Source: Agarilytica sp045430285 | GTDB taxonomy: Bacteria; Pseudomonadota; Gammaproteobacteria; Pseudomonadales; Cellvibrionaceae | DNA length: 64,000 nucleotides | Direction: 5' to 3' | Assembly: GCA_045430285.1 (NCBI GenBank) | Contig: JAILXV010000003.1 | Coordinates: 62,001-126,000 of the forward strand | Shown here: positions 8,686 through 17,934 of the stretch, piece by piece | Numbering within the stretch: position 1 is the first letter of the stretch | Layout: each line of letters begins with the position of its first letter | Notes under the pieces: model-generated | Databases searched by the model: none | Told to the model about the DNA's origin: nothing | What the model saw: only the letters and a program-made list of their open reading frames with translations | Position numbers and translations under genes: made by a program

Positions 8686-9267
8686 ATGGCCCCCAAAAAA
8701 CTGTATACCCCCGTGCTACTGATAGCACTTGTAAGCCTATTAGCCGCCTGCGGCGAGGGCGGCTATTCGGTGGAGACAGAATATTATTACGATTCATCTC
8801 ACGACCATCACGAATCGGATCACCAATACGCGCACGATGAGCCAGAGCTGTATCAATTCCATATTATCGACACCTATGAAACAAATACGGAGTTCGATAC
8901 CCATACCTTTTTAGCGCTATCACCCTATGAAAACGGTGGCGAATTCGAGATTTATTGGGAAACGGAGAGCCGCGATGAATACGTTGTAGAGTTCCTATTC
9001 AACACGCAACCGTCACCCTTTGGCGCGCGCACGATTTCTCAAGAATATTGCGGCCCCTACGATTATTGCGACGATAACCAATATCAATTCTGCGAGTACA
9101 CCAGCAATTTGTATTTAGCCTGTGAATCATCTTCAGGAGATTATTCAGAACGCTATATCGGTGATCAGCTAGACACCATTCCCCAAGATGCCTATATGAT
9201 TCTGCAAGTATGTGACACACAATTTTTCTACTGCGAATACGAAGCGCGACAAGTCTCAATGGAATAA
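8686..9267 (+). CDS. Hypothetical lipoprotein, acidic and histidine-rich
   Basis: A 193-residue protein not recognised as a known family. The N-terminus is a lipoprotein signal with lipobox LLAAC (cysteine at residue 22). A histidine/aspartate-rich stretch follows (HDHHESDHQYAHDE, residues 40-53), which could bind metal. The rest has many aromatic residues and four to six cysteines in GPYDYCDDN-like clusters, suggesting disulfides in the periplasm. A terminator follows. Confidence 0.7.
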   Translation: MAPKKLYTPVLLIALVSLLAACGEGGYSVETEYYYDSSHDHHESDHQYAHDEPELYQFHIIDTYETNTEFDTHTFLALSPYENGGEFEIYWETESRDEYVVEFLFNTQPSPFGARTISQEYCGPYDYCDDNQYQFCEYTSNLYLACESSSGDYSERYIGDQLDTIPQDAYMILQVCDTQFFYCEYEARQVSME

Positions 9268-9327
9268 CCATGGTTTCTCCTTGTTCGATTCGCCACTTTT
9301 GATGCCTCGCTATTGATTCCCATATAA

Positions 9328-9367
9328 GTGGCGCCTTATAAAACATTATTTGGCGCCGCTATTTTTG
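9328..9367 (+). terminator. Rho-independent terminator
   Basis: GTGGCGCC pairs with GGCGCCGC (one mismatch) around a 16-base loop, followed by TATTTTTG. It lies 60 bases after the lipoprotein stop codon and on its strand. Confidence 0.6.
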
Positions 9368-9645
9368 TTCCGTTGTAATTCAACCTCTAAGAACAAACAA
9401 CCACAATACTAAGGTGTTGTATCCCCATAAGAATCTCAGCTGATCAACCTTACACGCTTCTGAGTGACGCCAAAAGCCACGCAAAAGGGCTTTTAACAAG
9501 GCAATTCATCCTGAATAGGCCTACAATAAAACAGTCATAGGTCGTGTGGATTGCCGATAGATCTTCGCACCGATGAGGGCCATTGCTCACAAAGCAAAGT
9601 CGTTGCCGCTCGATGACAGCATGCGATTAAACTTCTCAGGATGTG
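9368..9645. other. Intergenic region before the iminopeptidase
   Basis: No gene is seen. AAAAGCC at 9472-9478 pairs with GGCTTTT at 9488-9494, a weak terminator-like hairpin on either strand. The promoter of the next gene should lie here, but I cannot place it firmly. Confidence 0.35.
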
Positions 9646-10626
9646 ATGCTCATAATGCAAATTCTTTACCCCGAAATAAAACCATACGCCCGTCACGACA
9701 TTAAAGTTGATGATATTCACACACTTTACGTCGAAGAATGTGGCGACCCTGATGGTATCCCTGCTCTATTTTTACACGGCGGACCAGGCGCAGGTAGCAG
9801 TAAAAGTGACCGTCGTTTTTTCGACCCCGAAAAATTCCGCATCATTATTTTCGATCAGCGCGGATGTGGGCGCTCAACGCCTCACGCCTCCTTAGAAAAT
9901 AACACCTCCGCGCATTTGGTTGAAGATATCGAAATCATTCGCAAACAGCTCGGGATAGAAAAGTGGTTATTGTTTGGCGGCTCGTGGGGCGCCACCTTAA
10001 GCCTCTTGTATGCAGAAGCATACCCAGAAGTCATTACAGGGCTTATTTTACGCGGCACGTTTTTATGCCGCGATAGCGACCTCGATTGGTTTTATAAATC
10101 TGGGGCAGACCATATTTACCCCGACTATTGGCAAGAATTTATCAAACCGATACCTGAAGCTGCACGCGGCAATTTGATAGCGGCATACCACAAGCTTCTC
10201 ACTGGCGATAACGAACTCGCCAAAATGGCCGCCGCAAAATCCTGGTCACTTTGGGAAGGAAAATGCGCGACCTTACGCACCAGCACCGATGTAATCAACA
10301 AATTTACCGATCCGCACTTGGCCGTTTCTCTTGCGCGAATAGAAACCCACTATTTTATGAATAAGGCGTTTATTGAGCCCAATCAAATTATCAACAACGC
10401 GGCAAAACTCGAAGGCATTCCAGGCATCATTATTCATGGTCGTTACGACATGGTCTGTCCGCTCGATAACGCATTCCAACTCTATAACGCTTGGCCGGAT
10501 TCCGAATTACAGATTATTCGTGACGCAGGGCATTCATCCCATGAACCCAGTATCGTGGATGCATTAATCAAAGCAACAAATGCCATGGCCTTATTAATAA
10601 CTGGTGAGGGTGATCACTTAAGCTAA
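9646..10626 (+). CDS. pip: Proline iminopeptidase
   Basis: An alpha/beta hydrolase of peptidase family S33 that removes N-terminal proline from peptides in the cytoplasm. The oxyanion motif HGGPGAG, the nucleophile elbow GGSWGATLSLLYAEAYPE, the aspartate in GRYDMVCP and the histidine in AGHSSHEP form the catalytic set. The ATG at 9646 sits four bases after AGGA. GTG at 9643 and ATG at 9655 are alternatives. Length (about 326) is normal for the family. Confidence 0.93.
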   Translation: MLIMQILYPEIKPYARHDIKVDDIHTLYVEECGDPDGIPALFLHGGPGAGSSKSDRRFFDPEKFRIIIFDQRGCGRSTPHASLENNTSAHLVEDIEIIRKQLGIEKWLLFGGSWGATLSLLYAEAYPEVITGLILRGTFLCRDSDLDWFYKSGADHIYPDYWQEFIKPIPEAARGNLIAAYHKLLTGDNELAKMAAAKSWSLWEGKCATLRTSTDVINKFTDPHLAVSLARIETHYFMNKAFIEPNQIINNAAKLEGIPGIIIHGRYDMVCPLDNAFQLYNAWPDSELQIIRDAGHSSHEPSIVDALIKATNAMALLITGEGDHLS

Positions 10627-10660
10627 AGCATGCCCCGATAAAACTCGACGGGCAACGCCG

Positions 10661-11968
10661 TTAAGGGCTGCCCGTACTTACCGAAACATTAGGCCAACGT
10701 AATACAAATTTAGCGCCGCCCAATTCAGACTTCTCGATACACACACTCCCCCTATGCCATTTAAGTATCCTATGCACAATCGCCAAGCCCAAACCAAAGC
10801 CGCTGCGATTATCGGAAGTGTCATGTCTTAGCCGCACAAAGGCTTGAAACACTTTCTCTACATCCTCAGGTGAAATCCCTGGCCCATCATCTTCGACACT
10901 GACCCACACGTTTGCGTCATCAATACCCGCCGTAATACGGATTTTTTCATAAGAAAACTTGTAAGCATTTTGAATGACATTATGTAAGCAGCGTTCCATA
11001 AGGTACCACTCGCAAGCCACTTGCTGGCCGGACAGCGCATCAACCACTTCGCATGCCATAAAATCATCACCAAATGCCATTTGGTTAGTGCTTACTAAAT
11101 TATTCACCAAGGCTATTAGGTCGCCCGACCTAAAAGCCAAATCCTGATTTTTTTGTTCAAACCCCGCATAGGCGAGCAACTCATTAATCAGCGAATCCAT
11201 TTCAGAAATATCTTCACGCAAACTGTTCAACTGTTTTTCATTTTTTTCTTCGTTTTCACAGCCGCTCACATCCACCATTTCCAACGCAAACTTCATTCTC
11301 GCCAGAGGTGTGCGTAATTCATGAGAAACCGCATAGGTCATCTCTTTATGAGATGCCAGTAATTCATCTATACGTTCCGACATTTTATTAAACGCCGCCG
11401 CAAGATTATATACCGCGGATCGCTGCCCCAACGAGACCTTACCCAAGGTGCCGTCGCCGACTTTTTGAGTATAGTTTTGCAAAATACGTAAATCTCTGGA
11501 CAGCGGCCACACCCAAAAATACACAATGATCCCAATCGCCAAATAAAATGCGGTCAGTAACGCTACATATAGAATACGACTATAATTCTCTCGATCTAAT
11601 TGCGCGATACAGACCACCAAGCGAGTATTCGAAATACGCTTGTAGTTGGAGCGCAAGCCTTGCTCATCAAAAACGGAAACTATTTCACCACCTTCCAATC
11701 GAGAAAACATGGCCGATTTCGCAAAATCTTCCAATAAATACACCATCACTTTCTCTCCAATCCTTGACTCTAAATGAGCCGCTATGGCGGAAGTCGACAG
11801 ATTGCTTTTCCACAGAGGGTCAGTATCAATAACATTGAAAAAAAGTTTTTCGAAGGGTTCATTTTGAGGTTCGGGATTATAGGATTGCCACAGTTTGTCC
11901 GCCCCCCAACCCAGCAAGATCACAGACGCCACAATGACAGCATACAAAGATAGGAATGCGCGGCTCAC
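10661..11968 (-). CDS. Sensor histidine kinase (RstB-like)
   Basis: A 435-residue membrane kinase: a helix at residues 5-22, a periplasmic domain to about 133, a second helix near 134-155, HAMP, the phosphoacceptor box SHELRTPLARMKF, then the ATPase domain with N box QNAYKF, VEDDGPGI and GFGLGLAIV. It pairs with the response regulator whose gene lies 9 bases upstream in the same operon. The ligand is unknown. The set kinase, regulator, DUF3019 and MipA recurs in Shewanella and relatives, suggesting an envelope-stress role. Confidence 0.9.
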   Translation of the reverse strand: MSRAFLSLYAVIVASVILLGWGADKLWQSYNPEPQNEPFEKLFFNVIDTDPLWKSNLSTSAIAAHLESRIGEKVMVYLLEDFAKSAMFSRLEGGEIVSVFDEQGLRSNYKRISNTRLVVCIAQLDRENYSRILYVALLTAFYLAIGIIVYFWVWPLSRDLRILQNYTQKVGDGTLGKVSLGQRSAVYNLAAAFNKMSERIDELLASHKEMTYAVSHELRTPLARMKFALEMVDVSGCENEEKNEKQLNSLREDISEMDSLINELLAYAGFEQKNQDLAFRSGDLIALVNNLVSTNQMAFGDDFMACEVVDALSGQQVACEWYLMERCLHNVIQNAYKFSYEKIRITAGIDDANVWVSVEDDGPGISPEDVEKVFQAFVRLRHDTSDNRSGFGLGLAIVHRILKWHRGSVCIEKSELGGAKFVLRWPNVSVSTGSP

Positions 11969-11977
11969 ATTAACCCC

Positions 11978-12667
11978 CTACCACGCGTCGGGCACAAACA
12001 AATAACCTTTCCCCCAAACCGTTTTAATTCGTTCAGGAATTTCTGCAGTATCGTTCAGTTTTTTTCGAAGGTGTGAAACCCGCACATCGATCGTACGATC
12101 CAAACCATCATAGGGTCGACTATAAATCGCATTAAATAGAAATTCGCGAGAAAGTATTTTTCCAGCGTTTTTTGCCAGCTCTACGAGCAAATCAAATTCA
12201 TGGCTCGACAGCGTCACTTCCGTTCCGGCCAGCTTTACACCGCGCGCAGCCAAGCTAATGATCAGTTCGCCAAAATTCAACTCATCCTGAGTCGGTTTTT
12301 CTTCATGATGATAACGTCGCAACAAAGCCCGAATCCTTGCCAACAAAACTCTCGGTTCGGCCGGCTTAATCACATAGTCATCTGCACCAAACTCTAAACC
12401 TAATATTTGATCTACGTCAGCGTCCCGCGCCGTTAGCATTAAAATTGGGCCTTCGTATTTTGGTCGAATCTCTTTGCAGATGGTTAAGCCATCTTTCCCT
12501 GGCAACATAATATCGAGAATAACAATATCCGGCATAAGTTCCGTCACACAACGCGGAACATTGTGGCCAATGCCCTCCACAATCACCTGAAAACCATTAT
12601 TTTCCAGAAAATCTTTTACAAGCTGGGCCAATCTCTCGTCATCTTCGGCAAGTAATATTCGGCTCAT
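11978..12667 (-). CDS. OmpR-family response regulator (RstA-like)
   Basis: A 229-residue regulator with a receiver domain (acidic pair DD at 9-10, phosphoacceptor Asp52 in VILDIMLPGKDG, switch and Lys in VIKPAEP) and a C-terminal winged helix (REFLFNAIYSRPYDGLDRTIDVRVSHLRKKL). It is phosphorylated by the kinase downstream. A likely target is the mipA/DUF3019 promoter immediately upstream, where an inverted repeat is present. Confidence 0.92.
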   Translation of the reverse strand: MSRILLAEDDERLAQLVKDFLENNGFQVIVEGIGHNVPRCVTELMPDIVILDIMLPGKDGLTICKEIRPKYEGPILMLTARDADVDQILGLEFGADDYVIKPAEPRVLLARIRALLRRYHHEEKPTQDELNFGELIISLAARGVKLAGTEVTLSSHEFDLLVELAKNAGKILSREFLFNAIYSRPYDGLDRTIDVRVSHLRKKLNDTAEIPERIKTVWGKGYLFVPDAW

Positions 12668-12686
12668 ACCAGACGCTCAATCATCA

Positions 12687-13133
12687 TCAAAAAAAGCTCC
12701 AGGCGTTACGGCGCCGACGGCGGTATTGGGCATTGTCGTGCACCACTTCAAAGGCCTCGGTGACGAGTAACTGTTTATTCCCCACCTCCTTCAGTTGGAA
12801 GTTCACATTTCGTGAAGCGGCAATGGTAATGTAGTGCTCACCTGAGTTTTTATTCTCCCAACACCGCAGCGGTGTTTCTCTATCACTGCGATATAAACAC
12901 AGAGAACGACGGTAATCTGCCGTCCACTTGATTTCCAATTCGTCTTCACAAAGTTCTTCACCATCGGATAAAACACAAAGACGCGGCTTAATAGAAAATT
13001 GAATAAGCGGCAAACTATCGTTTGCTTCCGTCGTACTGGAGCCGATAATAAAAGCAAGCACACACACTACAAACACGGGGAATTTAAAAATGATACACCC
13101 CCCCAAAGAAAACAGCAGAAGTGGTTGCCTCAT
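12687..13133 (-). CDS. DUF3019 domain protein
   Basis: A 148-residue exported protein: signal-like helix near residues 16-35, then the DUF3019 core (FSIKPRLCVLSDGEELCEDELEIKW and SLCLYRSDRETPLRCWEN) with four cysteines placed for two disulfides. Its first 50 bases overlap the end of mipA in another frame, so the two are translationally linked. An internal GTG start is possible, since the first 15 residues are not signal-like. Function is unknown; the family keeps company with MipA and RstAB-type regulators. Confidence 0.82.
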   Translation of the reverse strand: MRQPLLLFSLGGCIIFKFPVFVVCVLAFIIGSSTTEANDSLPLIQFSIKPRLCVLSDGEELCEDELEIKWTADYRRSLCLYRSDRETPLRCWENKNSGEHYITIAASRNVNFQLKEVGNKQLLVTEAFEVVHDNAQYRRRRRNAWSFF

Positions 13134-14076
13134 TTACCAAGGGGCTATTTTTGATTTCATCACCTAACCATCGATGATGAATAATCGCTCGCCATTCCCA
13201 ATGCTTTGATACCTGATAGCGCCAATCAAATTTAGCATAATACGACCAATCATCATCGACGATATAGGCCAGGTTATCGTTCTCTAGTTCATCTAAGCGA
13301 ACACCATAGTAATAATCTTGTGTTTCACTGTCTTTCCATTCGGCGCCTACGGAAAATGTATACCCGTGTTTTTGATGGCTAAGATATGTCGCTAAACCAG
13401 TGCGCACCTGCATTCCATTATGCACACCGCTGATATCCTTTAGCACCTGCAAGCTGACACCCAAGTTTTTATAATCGTATAGATACTCAAACCCAGCAAG
13501 TGCAGCCATATCCCGCTCATGCAATGCATCAAGATCGATAATTTCAGAGTCGCCATCATCGACGATAGGCGCGCCCAAAGCCCCGTCTCCATCCCCAGCA
13601 GGATCCGCTACCTGACCGCCATCAAAATTTTCGTTAGGACTGACCAGAGCACCTGAAACCTGCCCATCAGATTCACTCTGCAAGCTCAGCGAGCTGCCGC
13701 TGCGCCCGCTGCCCCCCTCAATCGAAAAGTTGCCAATCCCCCAATCATTAAAATATGTTTGACCATAACTGACGGTAGTAATGACATTAAAAAGCGAGCG
13801 GGGGGATTCAAGAAGTGTGAAACCAATGGTATCGGTTTCCCAGAACAATCGTTCGCCATAGTAGCTGATACTGGGAAGAATATAGATGGGTATATCATCG
13901 TTAGAAATAACGGGGTTAGTACGGCGCCCAATGCCAAGTCCCACAGAGACATCCCATTCGCCTACTTGCACGCAGCCATCGCCCGCCTTCGGGCAGGACG
14001 GTTCATCTGCACGCACGTGCCATGCAATCAATAACATAATGCATAGGCAGAGCGGGGTTATTCGTTTAATTCGCAC
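13084..14076 (-). CDS. MipA/OmpV family outer-membrane protein
   Basis: A 330-residue protein with signal peptide (cleavage near WHVRADE), then a MipA/OmpV beta-barrel ending in VFFGGVYHF, with the C-terminal aromatic typical of outer-membrane proteins. MipA links murein hydrolase and synthase in E. coli, while OmpV relatives act as outer-membrane scaffolds. The middle (residues 120-190) carries a glycine/serine/aspartate-rich insertion absent from short relatives. GTG start with GAGG five bases upstream. First gene of the four-gene operon ending with the histidine kinase. Confidence 0.87.
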   Translation of the reverse strand: MRIKRITPLCLCIMLLIAWHVRADEPSCPKAGDGCVQVGEWDVSVGLGIGRRTNPVISNDDIPIYILPSISYYGERLFWETDTIGFTLLESPRSLFNVITTVSYGQTYFNDWGIGNFSIEGGSGRSGSSLSLQSESDGQVSGALVSPNENFDGGQVADPAGDGDGALGAPIVDDGDSEIIDLDALHERDMAALAGFEYLYDYKNLGVSLQVLKDISGVHNGMQVRTGLATYLSHQKHGYTFSVGAEWKDSETQDYYYGVRLDELENDNLAYIVDDDWSYYAKFDWRYQVSKHWEWRAIIHHRWLGDEIKNSPLVNEATTSAVFFGGVYHF

Positions 14077-14406
14077 ACTTGCCTCTATCGTCCATAATCG
14101 ACGAAAAATAAATGACAGTAGGTGATCATCTCGGTTTCGAACGATTCAATCTATGTACATTTCGCTAAAAAATGTAAAGATTTGTAATTCTAACCATCCG
14201 TACATCGCTTTATTTTGCGCATATTTTTATACTTCGCCCATATTCGCTGTACGATTCATCGCTCTTATCTTACTGCATTATTTAGCGCACACGAGAGATA
14301 AACTTTACATTTTTTAACATCGTTTCGCACTTCTCTTACAGATTGCTGCGCACCACATAAATATCATATCACTACAGTATTTTACGAATCGATTGGGGAA
14401 CCGACC
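14077..14406. promoter_or_regulatory. Divergent control region with inverted repeat
   Basis: An AT-rich 330-bp region between mipA and the beta-propeller gene. TACATTT at 14156-14162 and AAATGTA at 14170-14176 form a perfect inverted repeat with a 7-base spacer, 80 bp upstream of mipA. Related TGTAA and TTTACA pieces occur at 14172-14190 and 14303-14313. These resemble sites used by OmpR-type regulators and are candidates for the adjacent response regulator. Confidence 0.45.
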
Positions 14407-16515
14407 ATGTATCACTCTTATAAGAATCTCGCCGCCATTATTATGGCGGGCAGCATGATTAGCGCATGCGGTGGCAGCGATGGCGACACAGACACAGCCG
14501 AATTCAATCAAACGGTCTCGCCAGACGAGTATCACACCCTACAAAAAACCAGCATCGAGCCCACACAGTTAAAATATGCCAGCGAATCGGAATTATTAAA
14601 CCACCTTAAGAACGGTATTCGCGTTAACGTATCGGTGAGCGATATCGATATTACCCCCCTTCGCCTTGGTGACGGCATCAACACGCCGATAGTGCTCGAA
14701 GCCGCTATAGAGGATGCTAGCGCAGACGCCTCCGGAATAGACTTCTCGACAACGAACACTCACGTGGCCGGTGTAGATGAATCAGACTTTATTAAGTACG
14801 ACGGTAATTATTTATACATGTCGATCTATGGCTATAACAGTATCACCGATAGCAGCATCACCTCCGGCCCTGGAATACGCATACTGGAAACCACGCCGAA
14901 CAGCGCTCAAATAGAAGAGATCGCCACCATTCCTGTCGACGACGCATATTGGGGCAACATCAACACGCTATATCTCACCGATTCCACCGACAGCACAAGC
15001 AGTGACACGCTTATTACCTTACGCAACCACGCGAGTTATGGCCGGCCAAGTTTTACAGAAGGACTTATGGCCGCAGATATTTATATGCCCGCTGAAGAAA
15101 AAATTGAGATTGTCGGTTACGACGTTCAAGACCCAAGCAACCCAGAACAACGCTATTCCATCGAAATAGACGGCTACATTAATAACAGCCGTAAAATCGG
15201 TAACACGCTTTACCTAGTGAGCAATTATTTTCCGTACTTACCCACCATCCAATACTATTTTTCTTCGGAAGAAGATGCGCAAGAGAATGAGGAAAGTATC
15301 AGCGAGCTTACCTTAGATGATCTTCTGCCGACTGTGTCAATTAACGGCGCTGAAGCCACGACGCTCATGCAACCGGACACCTGCCTCGTCCCAGCCAATT
15401 TAGAAGATCGGCACGGCTATGCCGCCATTACATCGGTGATCGCCATCGATCTCGACCTTGGTGAGATTAGCTCCGTAAACTGCCTAAACGCCCAAGTAAA
15501 CGGCCTCTACGCGAATCAAGATTCACTGTACCTTGGCGGCTCAATGTATAAACCATGGGAAAACGCCGGTCAAAGCTTCTCAAGCTATACCGTTGTTCAT
15601 AAATTTAACCTTGGCGAGCAAATCCGCTACCGCTCCACTGGCACAGTACCTGGGTGGCTAGGCTGGCGCGATCCATCATTTCGTATGGATGAATTTGATA
15701 ACCAATTGCGTATCGTCACTACTGAAAACAACATCACAGGGAATCCCGAACACCGCTTAAGTATTCTTGAGGACAGCAACACCACCGATGAAATGCGCTT
15801 AGTCGCAGAACTGCCCAACGACGAATCACCCGCCCCCATTGGCAAGCCAGGCGAAGATATCTTCTCCGTGCGCTTTGTGGGAGAGCAAGCTTACATCGTC
15901 ACCTTTATGCGCACCGACCCACTCTATGTATTGGATTTAAGTGATGCGACAAACCCACAAATAGCGGGCGAACTGGAGGTGCCAGGCTTCTCGACCTACC
16001 TCCATCCCGTTGGAGAAAATTATCTGCTCGGCATCGGCCAAGACGCTGACGAAAACGGTTTTGCGCGCGGCGTCAAAGCCAGCTTATTTGATGTGCGTGA
16101 TATGTCATCCCCACAACTTATCGGCAGTGAAACGTTCGGCAGCCGAGGCTCCTGGTCACCCGCACTTAATGATTTACGAGCCATCACTTTTTTACAAACC
16201 AATGCCGACCAACTCCGCTTCGCCTTTCCGATCAGCATTTACGGCGAGGGCTTCATCTATTGGCAGGAAGATGCGTTGCATCTTTTCGAGATTAACGGCT
16301 TGAGCAGTGCAAATGATGGTGCGAGTGAAAGTTCTGCTGATTTAAGCTTCGTCGGAAAAATCACATCGGAATCCGCTGATGACGAACGCACTTGGCCAAA
16401 CTATTCCGGTATCGATCGCAGTGTTCTCCACAATGATGCGATCTACTATGCTCACGGAGATTTTATTTGGGCGGGCTTTTGGACAAATCCTGAAACGGCA
16501 ACCGGCCCTCACTAA
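14407..16515 (+). CDS. Beta-propeller domain lipoprotein
   Basis: A 702-residue exported protein with lipobox MISAC (cysteine at residue 21), then a large secreted beta-propeller region (Beta_propel family) containing the hallmark THVAGVDESDFIKYDGNYLYM near residues 118-138 and repeated blade strands such as GLYANQDSLYLGG and SVRFVGEQAYIVTF. It probably sits on the periplasmic or outer surface and binds a protein partner. No catalytic residues are evident. Divergent from the mipA operon. Confidence 0.85.
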   Translation: MYHSYKNLAAIIMAGSMISACGGSDGDTDTAEFNQTVSPDEYHTLQKTSIEPTQLKYASESELLNHLKNGIRVNVSVSDIDITPLRLGDGINTPIVLEAAIEDASADASGIDFSTTNTHVAGVDESDFIKYDGNYLYMSIYGYNSITDSSITSGPGIRILETTPNSAQIEEIATIPVDDAYWGNINTLYLTDSTDSTSSDTLITLRNHASYGRPSFTEGLMAADIYMPAEEKIEIVGYDVQDPSNPEQRYSIEIDGYINNSRKIGNTLYLVSNYFPYLPTIQYYFSSEEDAQENEESISELTLDDLLPTVSINGAEATTLMQPDTCLVPANLEDRHGYAAITSVIAIDLDLGEISSVNCLNAQVNGLYANQDSLYLGGSMYKPWENAGQSFSSYTVVHKFNLGEQIRYRSTGTVPGWLGWRDPSFRMDEFDNQLRIVTTENNITGNPEHRLSILEDSNTTDEMRLVAELPNDESPAPIGKPGEDIFSVRFVGEQAYIVTFMRTDPLYVLDLSDATNPQIAGELEVPGFSTYLHPVGENYLLGIGQDADENGFARGVKASLFDVRDMSSPQLIGSETFGSRGSWSPALNDLRAITFLQTNADQLRFAFPISIYGEGFIYWQEDALHLFEINGLSSANDGASESSADLSFVGKITSESADDERTWPNYSGIDRSVLHNDAIYYAHGDFIWAGFWTNPETATGPH

Positions 16516-16566
16516 ACTGGGGACTTTCGTATTAAGTCTCGCCGCCGCTAGCTGAGAAAATCTTTT

Positions 16567-17088
16567 TTACCCAGCAGCGGCGATCTCATTTACGCTATGC
16601 CCATGGAAGCTTAAGCGGCTCAACACATCCGTATCCTCCGCAGCGTATTTGAAATCTTCCAAAATATGCTCCGCATCGCGCGCCAACACTTTGGCAAGCA
16701 AGGGGTCAATCGCCTTATTCAAAACGGGCCATCGCGACTGAAACTCACAAGTCAGCGCCACTCTCGTCACGCTTTCTTCCAGCGATTCAAAGCGCCAAAT
16801 GCTTTTTACTTTCGAAAAGAACGCCGGCCCCTCCAACATATTGATCGCGATCATTGAGGGCGCCGCTAAGCTGACATGCTCAACACGCATACGAAAAGGG
16901 TTAAACAGATGTGCGGTGCCCGCGAATCCGATAGTAGACGTAATGGCCCCATGCTCAAAACGAATCCGAGTGGCAAAACGATCCCACTCCAAACGACGCG
17001 TATAATCTTCAGCGAGGTGGTAAAGTTGGTTTCGGTCTACCGAAATTAGCGCTTCTACCTGGATGCGTGGCATACTTTTGTTATTCAA
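16567..17088 (-). CDS. SRPBCC (START-like) family protein
   Basis: A 173-residue small ligand-binding protein of the SRPBCC/polyketide cyclase fold: N-terminal strand IQVEALISVDRNQLYHLAEDYTRRLEWD, central strands, and a long C-terminal helix. Relatives bind hydrophobic ligands or act like RatA/COQ10. No signal peptide. An internal start at Met6 is possible. The ligand is unknown. Confidence 0.78.
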   Translation of the reverse strand: MNNKSMPRIQVEALISVDRNQLYHLAEDYTRRLEWDRFATRIRFEHGAITSTIGFAGTAHLFNPFRMRVEHVSLAAPSMIAINMLEGPAFFSKVKSIWRFESLEESVTRVALTCEFQSRWPVLNKAIDPLLAKVLARDAEHILEDFKYAAEDTDVLSRLSFHGHSVNEIAAAG

Positions 17089-17158
17089 AAGAGTGTTATT
17101 TGAAGATTATTTCCTCAATTTAGCATCACATTCGAGACTTTTCTATCCAATACTTCAC

Positions 17159-17596
17159 ATGAAAGCACTTATACAACGCGTGGCACACGCATCCGTTGCC
17201 GTGGATGACATCACCATTGGTAAAATTGATCGCGGCATTCTCGTCTTTGCGGGTATTGAGAAGCACGACACTGTCGATACCCTTGAGAGAATGGCCAACA
17301 AGATCCTCGCATATCGCATCTTCCCTGACGACGGAGGTAAAATGAACCTAAGTACCTCCGGCATCAATGGCGGCGTACTTTGCATATCGCAATTCACCCT
17401 TGCAGCGGACACCAAAAAGGGACTAAGGCCTAGCTTCTCAAGCGCTGCGGCGCCAAACGATGCCGAAGCGCTCTACAAACAGTTTGTCGCCCTACTTCGC
17501 GAGAAACACGCTAAGATTGAAGAAGGGCGATTCGCCGCTGACATGAAGGTTACCCTGCTGAACGACGGGCCAGTGACATTTTTATTGGACATGTAA
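17159..17596 (+). CDS. dtd: D-aminoacyl-tRNA deacylase
   Basis: A 145-residue proofreading enzyme that removes D-amino acids (and glycine from mischarged tRNA-Ala) from tRNA. The two active-site signatures are present: a variant of the SQFTL motif in LCISQFTLAAD, and NDGPVTF near the C-terminus. The frame extends upstream to 17063, but all relatives begin at MKALIQRV, so 17159 is the start. Divergent from the SRPBCC gene. Confidence 0.95.
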   Translation: MKALIQRVAHASVAVDDITIGKIDRGILVFAGIEKHDTVDTLERMANKILAYRIFPDDGGKMNLSTSGINGGVLCISQFTLAADTKKGLRPSFSSAAAPNDAEALYKQFVALLREKHAKIEEGRFAADMKVTLLNDGPVTFLLDM

Positions 17597-17694
17597 ATCA
17601 CCTATCAACCTGCTAGAATACGCCGCTAATTTTCCATGGCAGCCCGCCAAACACGGGATGCCGATCGCAATATTGATAATATGAGGACTATCTA

Positions 17695-17922
17695 ATGGAT
17701 CCAGTTTCCGCCTTTTTAGTAACCTTTGGCGCAATCATGATTCTTGCTGGTTGGGTTCAACTTTTGTTTACATCTTTCGAAGATGACTACTCTTGGGGAC
17801 TCACCACCTTATTCTTGCCTGTACTTTCCTACATTTACTGCTTCTTCTCATGGGAAAAAGCAAAAGGCGCAATGGGTCTAACCATCATCGGTTGGATACT
17901 TGTCGTGTTTGGAATCCTATAA
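17695..17922 (+). CDS. Small membrane protein, two to three helices
   Basis: 75 residues, highly hydrophobic: helices at about 5-27, 38-52 and 57-75. The TTLFLPVLSYIYCFFSWEKAKGAMG segment resembles small uncharacterised inner-membrane proteins found widely in gammaproteobacteria. It lies 12 bases before pxpA and could be cotranscribed. Function unknown. Confidence 0.75.
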   Translation: MDPVSAFLVTFGAIMILAGWVQLLFTSFEDDYSWGLTTLFLPVLSYIYCFFSWEKAKGAMGLTIIGWILVVFGIL

Positions 17923-17934
17923 CGACGCCTAAGC

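Noticed and set aside
17063..17158. Extended N-terminus of Dtd
   Set aside because: The family begins at MKALIQRV; the extension would run into the divergent SRPBCC gene.
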